Origin: Comamonadaceae bacterium | GTDB taxonomy: Bacteria; Pseudomonadota; Gammaproteobacteria; Burkholderiales; Burkholderiaceae_C | Direction: 5' to 3' | Length of the DNA stretch: 14,720 nucleotides | Assembly: GCA_947374505.1 (NCBI GenBank) | Contig: CANCCE010000049.1 | Span: 1-14,720 of the forward strand | In this document: positions 5,068-12,882 of the stretch, one piece after another | Numbering within the stretch: the stretch's first letter is position 1 | Layout: the number at the start of each line of letters is the position of its first letter | Notes under the pieces: model-generated | What the model saw: only the letters and a program-made list of their open reading frames with translations | What the model was told of the DNA's origin: nothing | Database searches by the model: none | Translations under genes and position numbers: made by a program

Positions 5068-8000
5068 GTGACGCCTAAAATGATTCGCATGTTTGTTCAT
5101 TTGCGTATTCATACCGAGTTTTCCGTTGTTGACGGCACCAACCGGATCGATGAAATTGTGGTCGCTGCAGCGGCTAACCAGCAGCCAGCCTTGGCGATCA
5201 CCGACCTGTCGAATCTTTTTGGCACGGTCAAGTTCTACAAGCAAGCGCGCGGCAAGGGCGTCAAACCCTTGATTGGCGCTGACGTCTGGGTCGAGGTGCC
5301 CGGCAAAGACGCCAGTGCACCGCCTTCTCGGCTCCTGTTGCTGGTGCAAGACCGCCGCGGCTACCTGAATTTGTCTGAGCTGCTGACCCGCGCCTGGACT
5401 AAAAACGTGGTGCGCGACCAAGCCGTTATCAAGCTCGAGTGGTTGAAAGAGTTGGGCGAAGGCCTGATCGCCCTGTCCGGCGCCCAGACCGGCGCCGTGG
5501 GCCAAGCCTTGGTGCAAGGCGACCAGACCCGCGCGATGGAATGTGCCTTGTATTTTGCGGGTGTTTTTCCGCACCGCTTTTACCTGGAGTTGCAGCGCGC
5601 TGAGCGTGCTGATGACGAGCGTCATGTGGTGGCTGCCGTGCAGCTGGCCGCACGTCTCAAGCTGCCGGTGGTGGCCACGCACCCGGTGCAGTTCCTGACC
5701 TACGACGACTATGAGGCGCATGAGGCGCGTGTGTGTATTTCTGAAGGTGAAATTTTGGGCAACGCGCGGCGCGTGCGCAAGTTCACCCGAGAGCAGTACT
5801 TCAAGTCCCAGGCGCAGATGATCGAGCTGTTTGCTGACATCCCGTCGGCACTGACCAATTCGCTTGAGATCGCCAAGCGCTGCAATCTGGTGCTCGACCT
5901 CGGCAAACCGATGTTGCCCGACTACCCGACGCCCGACGTTGATGGCGTGCACTTGCCGATTGATGCCTACTTTAGGCACGCCTCCCATGAGGGGCTGAAC
6001 GAACGTCTGCTGCATCTTTATCCGGACGAAAAACTTCGCGACAGCAAGCGGTCTGAGTACGTGGCGCGGCTTGATTTTGAGATCAATGTGATCTTGAAAA
6101 TGGGCTTTCCGGGTTACTTCCTGATCGTCGGTGACTTCATCAACTGGGCCAAGAACAATGGCTGCCCGGTCGGGCCCGGACGGGGTTCTGGTGCCGGTTC
6201 TTTGGTGGCTTATTCGCTGCGCATCACCGACCTGGACCCACTGCAATACAACCTGCTGTTTGAGCGGTTTTTGAACCCGGAGCGGGTTTCGATGCCCGAC
6301 TTTGACATTGACTTTTGCCAGACCAATCGCGACCGCGTGATTGACTACGTCAAAGACAAATACGGCAAAGAAGCTGTCAGCCAGATTGTCACCTTCGGCA
6401 CCATGGCGGCCCGGGCGGCGATCCGCGACGTTGGCCGTGTGCTCGACTTCCCGTATGGCTTTTGCGACAGCATTTCCAAGCTCATCCCGAACAAGCCCGG
6501 GCAGGCTGTGTCGCTGCAATTGCCGCCGGCTGACCGCGACAAAAACGACAAGATGGTTTACGCGGTCGAGGCCGAGCCTATTTTGGCCGAGCGCGAAAGC
6601 AAAGAAGAAGATGTGCGCACACTGCTGGAACTGGCCCGCAAACTCGAAGGTCTGACCCGTAACGTCGGCATGCACGCCGGTGGGGTGTTGATTGCACCGG
6701 GCAAGCTGACTGATTTTTGCCCGCTTTACCAGCAACCGGGTAGTGACTCAGCGGTCAGCCAGTACGACAAAAACGACGTTGAGGCGATTGGCCTGGTGAA
6801 GTTCGACTTCTTGGGTTTGGCGACTCTGACTATTCTTGAAATCGCGCGCGAGTTCATCATGAAGCGCCACCCAGGCCAGGAAAAATTTGCTTTTGAAAAC
6901 CTGCCGCTGGATGACGCCAAGGTCTACAAATTATTTGCAGATGGCAAGACCGAGGCGGTGTTCCAGTTTGAAAGTAGCGGCATGCAGCGCATGCTGAAAG
7001 ACGCGCGTCCGACCCGCCTTGAAGATTTGATCGCGCTGAATGCGCTGTACCGGCCAGGCCCGATGGATTTGATCCCCACCTTCGTGGCGCGCAAGCAGGG
7101 CCGCGAAGAAGTTATCTACCCGCATCCGCTGGTGGCCGAGATGCTGTCGGAGACCTACGGCATCATGGTCTATCAAGAGCAGGTGATGCAGACCGCGCAG
7201 ATTCTGGGCGGGTACACGCTGGGCGGTGCCGACATGCTGCGCCGTGCCATGGGTAAAAAAGATGCAGATGAGATGGCGCAGCACCGCCAGATCTTCCGTG
7301 ATGGCGCGGCCAAAAATGACATCGTCGAAGCCAAGGCCGACGAAGTTTTTGACTTGATGGAGAAGTTCGCCGGTTACGGTTTCAACAAGTCGCACGCCGC
7401 TGCGTACTCGCTGTTGGCTTATCACACGGCTTGGCTCAAGGTGCATTACACGGCCGAGTTTTTCTGCGCCAACATGACGGTGGAGATGGACGACACCGAC
7501 AAATTGAAAATTCTCTTCGGCGATGCCGTGAAGATGGGCATCAGCTTTGAGTCGCCAGATGTGAATCGCGGTCATTACCGCTTTGAGCCGATCACCGACA
7601 AAAGCATTCGCTACGGCTTGGGCGCCATCAAAGGCACGGGAGAGCAAGCAGTTGCCGCGATGGTCGCCGCGCGCGAAGAGGGCGGCCCTTTCACCTCGCT
7701 CTATGATTTTTGCGTGCGTGTCGACAAGTCCAAACTCAACAAGCGCACAGTGGAAGCCCTCATCAAAGCCGGCGCGTTTGACAACCTGCACCTGAACCGC
7801 GCCGAGCTGCTGGCCTCGGTGGACCGCGCCTTTGAATTCTCTGCCGCCACCCAGGCCAACGCCAACCAAGGCGGTCTGTTTGACATGTCAGACTCACATG
7901 CTGCCAGCACACAAGAACCGCCGCTGGTCGAAGCCATGCCTTGGGGCGTTAAAACCCGGCTGACCTACGAAAAAACGGCGGTTGGCTTTTATTTGTCCGG

Positions 8001-8604
8001 GCATTTGTTTGACGCGGTCGAGCTCGAAGTGCGCCAATTCGCCAAGCGCAAGATCGAAGACTTGATTGATTCACGCGAGCCGCAACTCATCGCGGCTATT
8101 GTCAATGACCTGCGTGTCATCAACGGTCAGCGCGGCAAACTGGCCTTGTTCAAGCTCGACGACAAGACGGCCGTGATCGAAGCCACCGCCGATGAGAACG
8201 TGCTCAACGCCCACCGCAACCAGCTCAAGGATGACGAGCTCGTTATCGTGCAGGCCAGCTTGCAGCCGGACCGTTTTGCCGGTGGTTTTCGTCTGAAGGT
8301 CACACAGGTCTGGGATTTGGAAGAAGCGCGCTGCCGCTTCGGTAAATACCTGCGTGTGGCCGTCAACGGCACAGCGCCCGATATTCCTCGCCTCGTCAAA
8401 GACTTCCCGCCCAGGCGAGAAATCTCAGCGTTGGATGAGAGCGAGGTTTTGCGCGGCTTGTCGGTGCGCTTGAGTCTTCGCCGTGATGGCGTGACCGCTG
8501 AATTGCAACTTGGTGATGCCGCGAAGTTCTACCCCTCCGACGCCGCACTGGCCAGTTGGATGGCGCAGGCGGATCGGGGCTTGGCGCAGGTGGTTTATGA
8601 GTAG
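5068..8604 (+). CDS. dnaE: DNA polymerase III subunit alpha
   Basis: This 1178-residue protein is the catalytic alpha subunit of the replicative DNA polymerase. The PHP domain opens with FVHLRIHTEFSVVDG (residues 9-23). The palm contains GPGRGSGAGS (369-378) and the catalytic aspartates in PDFDIDF (Asp411, Asp413, with Asp415 beside them) and VKFDFLGL (Asp580), equivalent to E. coli D401, D403 and D555. Later blocks include the helix-hairpin-helix-side YGFNKSHAAAYSLLAYHTAWLK (770 onward), a clamp-binding motif QGGLF (934-938) and an OB-fold near 1010-1100. Length is normal for the family. GTG 5068 is chosen because GGGAGG (5056-5061) is 6 bases upstream; ATGs at 5080 and 5089 lack a well-placed site, although MFVHLRIH from 5089 would also fit homologues. 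No proofreading exonuclease domain is present, as expected where DnaQ is separate. Confidence 0.97.
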   Translation: MTPKMIRMFVHLRIHTEFSVVDGTNRIDEIVVAAAANQQPALAITDLSNLFGTVKFYKQARGKGVKPLIGADVWVEVPGKDASAPPSRLLLLVQDRRGYLNLSELLTRAWTKNVVRDQAVIKLEWLKELGEGLIALSGAQTGAVGQALVQGDQTRAMECALYFAGVFPHRFYLELQRAERADDERHVVAAVQLAARLKLPVVATHPVQFLTYDDYEAHEARVCISEGEILGNARRVRKFTREQYFKSQAQMIELFADIPSALTNSLEIAKRCNLVLDLGKPMLPDYPTPDVDGVHLPIDAYFRHASHEGLNERLLHLYPDEKLRDSKRSEYVARLDFEINVILKMGFPGYFLIVGDFINWAKNNGCPVGPGRGSGAGSLVAYSLRITDLDPLQYNLLFERFLNPERVSMPDFDIDFCQTNRDRVIDYVKDKYGKEAVSQIVTFGTMAARAAIRDVGRVLDFPYGFCDSISKLIPNKPGQAVSLQLPPADRDKNDKMVYAVEAEPILAERESKEEDVRTLLELARKLEGLTRNVGMHAGGVLIAPGKLTDFCPLYQQPGSDSAVSQYDKNDVEAIGLVKFDFLGLATLTILEIAREFIMKRHPGQEKFAFENLPLDDAKVYKLFADGKTEAVFQFESSGMQRMLKDARPTRLEDLIALNALYRPGPMDLIPTFVARKQGREEVIYPHPLVAEMLSETYGIMVYQEQVMQTAQILGGYTLGGADMLRRAMGKKDADEMAQHRQIFRDGAAKNDIVEAKADEVFDLMEKFAGYGFNKSHAAAYSLLAYHTAWLKVHYTAEFFCANMTVEMDDTDKLKILFGDAVKMGISFESPDVNRGHYRFEPITDKSIRYGLGAIKGTGEQAVAAMVAAREEGGPFTSLYDFCVRVDKSKLNKRTVEALIKAGAFDNLHLNRAELLASVDRAFEFSAATQANANQGGLFDMSDSHAASTQEPPLVEAMPWGVKTRLTYEKTAVGFYLSGHLFDAVELEVRQFAKRKIEDLIDSREPQLIAAIVNDLRVINGQRGKLALFKLDDKTAVIEATADENVLNAHRNQLKDDELVIVQASLQPDRFAGGFRLKVTQVWDLEEARCRFGKYLRVAVNGTAPDIPRLVKDFPPRREISALDESEVLRGLSVRLSLRRDGVTAELQLGDAAKFYPSDAALASWMAQADRGLAQVVYE

Positions 8605-8659
8605 ATTGAGCCCTGCACAAAAGCCGACAGCCTTCGCTTCTGATGAGGTTACATAAGCT

Positions 8660-9583
8660 ATGACTCTCGCCATCACGCCCCTCACTTGGTCTCAGGTGAT
8701 CCATGCGCACGCCCGAACCCATCCCAAAGTGCTGGTCGGTTTGGGTATCTCATTGCTAGGTGTTGTTGCGCTTTTATTGCGGGGGCAGATCTGGCTCAAT
8801 GCGTCGGAAAATGATGCAGTTCGGTGGGCTTTATGGGGCGGCATGGCGGGTTTATTGGCGACCACGCTGGGTGCTATGCCGGTGCTGTTTTTGAGTGGTT
8901 TACGACAGAAAACCGAAGATGTGATGTTGGGTGCAGCTGCCGGCATGATGCTGGCCGCAGCCGCATTTTCTTTGCTGTTACCGGGTTTGGCGGCGGGCGA
9001 AAAATTCACCGGCAGTGCTGTCGGGGGCGCTGGTTTGGTGGTGGTGGGTATGGCGCTGGGCGTCATGCTCATGTTGGGTCTGGACCAGTTCACACCGCAT
9101 GAGCACGCCAAAACGGGACCCTGTGGTCCGGGCAATGAACGCTGCAACCGGGTCTGGTTGTTTGTCATGGCGGTGGCCATTCACAACCTGCCCGAAGGCA
9201 TGGCGGTGGGTGTGAGTTTTGCGCAAGGCGACTTGAGCGTCGGTTTGCCCTTGGCCACTGCGATTGCCCTGCAAGACATCCCTGAAGGCTTGGCCGTGGC
9301 CATGACGCTGCGCTCCATCGGCACAAGTGTCTGGAAGTCGATTGGCGTTGCTGCGCTGGGCGGTTTGTTGGAGCCGGTTGGTGCTTTGATCGGCGTCAGT
9401 CTGGTCGGCAGTTCGGCCATGGCTTACCCGATCGGTTTGGGCTTGGCTGCTGGCGCGATGCTGTTTGTGGTGTCGCACGAGGTCATCCCTGAAACCCACC
9501 GCAATGGGCATCAAACCTCGGCCACGATCGGCTTGATGGTTGGCTTTGCCATCATGATGGTGCTGGACACCACGCTCGGTTGA
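8660..9583 (+). CDS. ZIP family metal (zinc/iron) transporter
   Basis: This is a 307-residue membrane protein of the ZIP family, GufA/ZupT-like, expected to import zinc, iron or other divalent metals across the inner membrane. About eight hydrophobic helices are visible. The metal-path motifs are in two adjacent helices: AIHNLPEGMAVG (His175, Asn176, Glu179) and ALQDIPEGLAVA (Gln205, Asp206, Glu209). The loop before them (about 148-163) has two His and two Cys in PHEHAKTGPCGPGNERC, a plausible metal-sensing segment. The 24-residue N-terminus before the first helix is longer than in minimal ZIPs. GAGG (8645-8648) lies 11 bases before the ATG. It starts 55 bases after dnaE without an obvious terminator between them, so read-through from dnaE is possible. 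Metal specificity cannot be read from sequence. Confidence 0.9.
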   Translation: MTLAITPLTWSQVIHAHARTHPKVLVGLGISLLGVVALLLRGQIWLNASENDAVRWALWGGMAGLLATTLGAMPVLFLSGLRQKTEDVMLGAAAGMMLAAAAFSLLLPGLAAGEKFTGSAVGGAGLVVVGMALGVMLMLGLDQFTPHEHAKTGPCGPGNERCNRVWLFVMAVAIHNLPEGMAVGVSFAQGDLSVGLPLATAIALQDIPEGLAVAMTLRSIGTSVWKSIGVAALGGLLEPVGALIGVSLVGSSAMAYPIGLGLAAGAMLFVVSHEVIPETHRNGHQTSATIGLMVGFAIMMVLDTTLG

Positions 9584-9590
9584 TACTCCG

Positions 9591-9637
9591 TTGACCCTCG
9601 TCAAGTCCTACTTAAATTTTTTTTGATCAGCAGGAGA
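9591..9637 (+). promoter_or_regulatory. Candidate promoter and ribosome site of the Bug-Ldh-PrpF operon
   Basis: TTGACC (9591-9596, 5 of 6 to the -35 consensus) and TAAATT (9613-9618, 4 of 6) are 16 bases apart. TTGAC (9591-9595) is also one arm of a perfect small inverted repeat with GTCAA (9600-9604), which could be part of an operator. An AGGAGA ribosome site (9632-9637) lies 5 bases before the TTG start codon at 9643. Confidence 0.4.
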
Positions 9638-9642
9638 CACTC

Positions 9643-10602
9643 TTGAAGAAAATACTGTCAACCATGGCGCTCTTTGTCATGGGTTCATTGCTGGCCCACC
9701 TTGCCAGCGCTGCAGACTATCCCACTCGGACTGTCAAGATCATCGTGCCGTTTGCGCCTGGTGGTGGTTCAGATGTGATCACGCGTTTGTTGGGCGAAAG
9801 AATGTCAGCCGATCTTGGCGTCCCGGTGATTGTTGAAAACAAACCCGGCGCGTCCAGCATCATCGGAACAGATGCGCTGGCCAAAGCCGCGCCCGATGGC
9901 TATACGATTTTGATGACCAACAGCGCGATCACCAGTAACCCGTGGCTGTTCAAGCTGCCGTTTGACACGCTGAAGCTCACGCCTGTGACCATGATTGCGA
10001 GTGCGCCACAGCTGTTGGTCGCGCATCCCTCGGCGCCTTTCAAAACGCTGAAAGAATTGATCGCTTATGCCAAGGCAAACCCGGAGAAGGCGACCATCGG
10101 AACGGCGGGTGCTGGACAGCTGTCTCATTTGGCGGCGGAGTTGCTGCAGAAGTCCAGTGGCACCCAGATGACAACGGTGCACTACAAAGGCAGTGGCAAC
10201 TCCATGGCCGATCTGATTGGGGGGCAAATTCACATGTCCTTCGGCACCGCGCCCGGGTTCATTCAGCACATTAAAAATGGCTTGGTGATTCCTCTGGCCG
10301 TGTCGAGTGCTGAACGCATTGCGGCGTTGCCCCATGTTCCCAGCGTTGGTGAAGTACTGCCGGGCTACGACTTGACCAATTGGTTCGGCATTTTCGCGCC
10401 ACCCCAAACTCCGAAGCCCATCGTCGACAGGATTTTTGAATCAGTCAGTCGCTCGCTGGCCCATCCCGCGATTGCTGGGCGCCTGACTGTAGAAGGATTT
10501 GTGTCTGCCGGTATGCCGCCCGCCAAATTTGACAAAGTCTTTCGTGACGAGGTCTTGTATTGGCAAAAATTTATCAAAGACAACAACCTCAAAATTGACT
10601 GA
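9643..10602 (+). CDS. Bug family (tripartite tricarboxylate transporter) substrate-binding protein
   Basis: This is a 319-residue periplasmic binding protein. The N-terminus is a Sec signal peptide: basic KK, a hydrophobic stretch to about residue 20, and a probable cleavage in ASA-ADYP after residue 23. The mature start YPTRTVKIIVPFAPGGGSDVITRLL is the Bug-family signature, followed by VENKPGASSIIGTDALAKAAPDGYTIL and the VHYKGSGNSMADLIGGQI block. Such proteins bind carboxylates or other small anions, feeding TctAB permeases or acting as orphan sensors. The start is TTG at 9643, supported by AGGAGA 5 bases upstream. No TctA or TctB gene is nearby, so it must use a permease elsewhere or serve signalling. 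It ends 10 bases before the Ldh-family gene, which links its ligand to that pathway. Confidence 0.93.
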   Translation: MKKILSTMALFVMGSLLAHLASAADYPTRTVKIIVPFAPGGGSDVITRLLGERMSADLGVPVIVENKPGASSIIGTDALAKAAPDGYTILMTNSAITSNPWLFKLPFDTLKLTPVTMIASAPQLLVAHPSAPFKTLKELIAYAKANPEKATIGTAGAGQLSHLAAELLQKSSGTQMTTVHYKGSGNSMADLIGGQIHMSFGTAPGFIQHIKNGLVIPLAVSSAERIAALPHVPSVGEVLPGYDLTNWFGIFAPPQTPKPIVDRIFESVSRSLAHPAIAGRLTVEGFVSAGMPPAKFDKVFRDEVLYWQKFIKDNNLKID

Positions 10603-10612
10603 GCCCAGACAC

Positions 10613-11701
10613 ATGACCCAGGACACAAGCGTCAAAAAACAAGCCCATGACCTCGGGCCGCGCATCGCCCCTGACAAGTTGCAGGCTTTCGCCTCTGCTG
10701 TTTACCAAACTGCCGGGGTGCCCGCAGAAGACGCCGACTTGGTGGCCGACACGCTGGTTCAATCGGACCTCTGGGGGCATCAGTCGCATGGTTTGCTGAG
10801 GCTCGAGTGGTATCACGCGCGGCTCATGTCGGGCGCGATGAAACCTGTCACGCAGACGTCACTGCCCGTCGATGCCGGTGCTATTGCCGTGATGGAGGGC
10901 GCGGATGGCTTAGGCCAAGTGATCACCCGGCGGGCGATGGAAGAGTCGATTGCCCGTGCCAAAAAACATGGTGTCGGTGTGGTGTCCGTCAGGAACTCGA
11001 ATCACTTTGGCACGTGCATGTATTTCACGCGCATGGGCGCTGCCAAAGGTTGCATCAGCATTCTCATGAGCAACGGCGGACCGAACATGGCGCCCTGGGG
11101 TGGCATGAAAAAAAAGATCGGCACCAACCCTTGGTCGATTGCCGTGCCTGGCGGAAAGCACGGCCATGTGGTGATGGACATGGCCAATTCCGGGGTGGCC
11201 CGCGGCAAAATTTACCTGGCTGAAAAGCGGCGCGAAAAAATACCCCTGGATTGGGCCATCGATTCTGCTGGCAAACCCACCTCAGACCCGAGGGCCGCGA
11301 TTGAGGGCTTGATCTTGCCGATGGCCGGTCACAAAGGCTATGTCATGGGCGTGATGGTTGACATCTTGTCCGGCGTGTTGTCGGGCAGTTCATTTCTTGA
11401 CCAAGTGCATGGTCCTTACGACCCGGTTAACCGGAGCGGCGCAGGCCATTTTTTGGTGTCCTTGAACGTTGAGTCGTTTCAGCCACTGAGCGCGTTCGAA
11501 GCGCGCATCGAGAGCTATATCGCGTCACTCAAAGATGTGCCACTGGCTGCCGGTCACTCGCAGATTTACTATCCCGGTGAAATGGAAGATCTGGCCGATA
11601 TTGAAAACCGATCCAAGGGACTGTTGCTGCCGGAAGATACGCTGGCCAGCATGCTGCGGGTCGCCAAACTGGCAGGGCTGGAACACAGCATCCCGTTTTA
11701 A
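10613..11701 (+). CDS. Ldh family (malate/L-lactate-type) NAD(P)H-dependent 2-hydroxyacid dehydrogenase
   Basis: This 362-residue protein is a member of the LDH2/MDH2 (COG2055) family, which oxidises 2-hydroxy acids or reduces 2-oxo acids and cyclic imines with NAD(P). It is unrelated to classical lactate dehydrogenase. Family blocks are SDLWGHQSHGLLRL (His59), RNSNHFGTCMYF (His131), MSNGGPNMAPWGGMKKKIGTNPWSIAVP and LPMAGHKGYVMGVMVDILSGVLSG (Lys241). Known members act on malate, L-sulfolactate, ureidoglycolate, 2,3-diketogulonate and piperideine-2-carboxylate, so substrate cannot be assigned. ATG 10613 lies 10 bases after the Bug stop and has only a weak ribosome site, suggesting coupled translation. 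The upstream in-frame ATG at 10499 overlaps the Bug gene and is unlikely. The prpF-like gene begins 22 bases downstream. Confidence 0.92.
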   Translation: MTQDTSVKKQAHDLGPRIAPDKLQAFASAVYQTAGVPAEDADLVADTLVQSDLWGHQSHGLLRLEWYHARLMSGAMKPVTQTSLPVDAGAIAVMEGADGLGQVITRRAMEESIARAKKHGVGVVSVRNSNHFGTCMYFTRMGAAKGCISILMSNGGPNMAPWGGMKKKIGTNPWSIAVPGGKHGHVVMDMANSGVARGKIYLAEKRREKIPLDWAIDSAGKPTSDPRAAIEGLILPMAGHKGYVMGVMVDILSGVLSGSSFLDQVHGPYDPVNRSGAGHFLVSLNVESFQPLSAFEARIESYIASLKDVPLAAGHSQIYYPGEMEDLADIENRSKGLLLPEDTLASMLRVAKLAGLEHSIPF

Positions 11702-11723
11702 AAAACAAAACTAAAAGACGCTC

Positions 11724-12863
11724 ATGAGCCAACTCAGAATCCCCGCCGTTTACATGCGTGGCGGCACCAGCAAGGGCGTGTTTTTTCATGCCACCGACTT
11801 GCCAGAAGATCCGCTCTTACGCGACAAGATTTTGCTTCGGGTGATTGGCAGCCCGGACCCGTACCGCAAGCACACCGACGGCATGGGGGGCGCAACCTCC
11901 AGCACCAGCAAGGTGGTGTTGATTTCTAAATCAGCACGGCCCGATTGCGATGTGGACTACAACTTTGGCGCGGTCTCGATCGAAAATCCAGTGATTGACT
12001 GGTCTGGCAATTGCGGCAATCTCACGTCTGCCGTGGGTCCCTTCGCCATCACTGAAGGGTTGGTGAGCGCACCGCCCGAGGGCTTCGCGGTGGTGCGTAT
12101 TTGGCAGGTGAATATCCAGAAAAGGATCGTGGCGCACGTTCAGATGGCGGCGGGCGAGGTTGTCGAAGACGGCAGCTTTGAGCTCGATGGTGTGACCTTC
12201 CCGGCTGCCGAAATCAGGCTGGAGTTTCTTGACCTGCAAGGCAGTGCCATGTTCCCGACGGGTCACAAGCGCGAGGTGCTTGATGTTCCCGGCGTCGGCA
12301 GGCTGGACGTCACCCTCATCAACGCGGGGATTCCGACCATCTTCTTGGATGCCTCTGCGCTCGGGTTGAAAGGTACAGAGCTGCAGAGCGACATCAACGG
12401 CGATGCTCAATTGCTGGCACGCGCCGAAACTATTCGCGCCCATGCAGCAGTCGCCATGGGCGTTGCAAAAACGCCAGAGGACGCCACGCTGAATCGTCCG
12501 CACACACCCAAACTCGCGTTTGTTTCAAAGCCCGCAGCCTACACCGCGTCCAGCGGCAAAGCGATTCAAGCTGAGCACATCGACTTGTTGGCCCGCATTT
12601 TTTCAATGGGCCCTTTGCATCACGCCATGACCGGCACGGGGGCCGTGGCTATTGCGGTGGCGTCCGTCATTCCCGGCACCTTGGTGAACGCTGTTTTGGG
12701 CGATTCTTCAAGCGACATGATCCGCTTTGGTCATCCTTCCGGCACCTTGCTGGTCGGTGCAGAGGCCCAACTGGTGGGCGGCGAGTGGGTTGTCAAAAAA
12801 GCCATCATGAGCCGCACTGCACGCCGCCTGATGGAGGGGTTTGTACGAATACCGCAGGATTGA
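11724..12863 (+). CDS. PrpF family isomerase (2-methylaconitate or 4-oxalomesaconate isomerase-like)
   Basis: This 379-residue protein belongs to the PrpF family, which has a diaminopimelate-epimerase-like fold and moves double bonds in unsaturated tricarboxylates. Signature blocks are YMRGGTSKGVFF (10-21), DGMGGATSSTSKVVLI with Lys63, SGNCGNLTSAVGPFAI with Cys97, INAGIPTIFLDA, and C-terminal GHPSGTLLVGA. Lys63 and Cys97 keep the same 34-residue separation as the Lys73 and Cys107 reported for Shewanella PrpF. Length is normal. The family includes 2-methylaconitate isomerase (propionate use) and 4-oxalomesaconate tautomerase (gallate or protocatechuate meta pathways). Neither prpB, prpC, acnD nor aromatic dioxygenase genes are nearby, so I do not assign the prpF symbol. 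It is last in the Bug-Ldh operon; its stop codon lies in a perfect palindrome. Confidence 0.93.
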   Translation: MSQLRIPAVYMRGGTSKGVFFHATDLPEDPLLRDKILLRVIGSPDPYRKHTDGMGGATSSTSKVVLISKSARPDCDVDYNFGAVSIENPVIDWSGNCGNLTSAVGPFAITEGLVSAPPEGFAVVRIWQVNIQKRIVAHVQMAAGEVVEDGSFELDGVTFPAAEIRLEFLDLQGSAMFPTGHKREVLDVPGVGRLDVTLINAGIPTIFLDASALGLKGTELQSDINGDAQLLARAETIRAHAAVAMGVAKTPEDATLNRPHTPKLAFVSKPAAYTASSGKAIQAEHIDLLARIFSMGPLHHAMTGTGAVAIAVASVIPGTLVNAVLGDSSSDMIRFGHPSGTLLVGAEAQLVGGEWVVKKAIMSRTARRLMEGFVRIPQD

Positions 12864-12882
12864 GGCGCTAGCGCCTCAATCC
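12857..12882. terminator. Perfect 26-bp palindrome, likely bidirectional terminator
   Basis: The arms 12857-12869 and 12870-12882 are exact reverse complements with no spacer; the right arm reads AGCGCCTCAATCC. It sits exactly between convergent genes. The prpF-like stop (TGA, 12861-12863) is in one arm and the PHA synthase stop (12878-12876) is mirrored in the other. GC-rich pairing makes it a good hairpin on both strands, but neither side has a long U-tract. A Rho-assisted or 3'-end-protecting role is as likely as intrinsic termination. Confidence 0.6.

Noticed and set aside
4852..6735. A 627-codon open frame on the minus strand antisense to dnaE and overlapping the trhO start
   Set aside because: It lies opposite an unmistakable dnaE, its translation is low-complexity and resembles no family, and long antisense frames are expected where third-position GC is high.
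6931..7869. A 312-codon minus-strand open frame inside dnaE
   Set aside because: Same shadow effect; no recognisable motif, no ribosome site logic, fully inside a conserved coding region.
8978..9604. A 208-codon minus-strand frame opposite the ZIP transporter
   Set aside because: The opposite strand has clear ZIP motifs and membrane helices; the antisense product is His/Arg/Gln-rich shadow sequence.
9591..9624. TTGAC/GTCAA hairpin followed by a T8 tract, considered as a terminator for the ZIP gene
   Set aside because: The stem is only 5 bp and the T run begins 12 bases after it, too far for intrinsic termination; a promoter element explains the TTGACC better.
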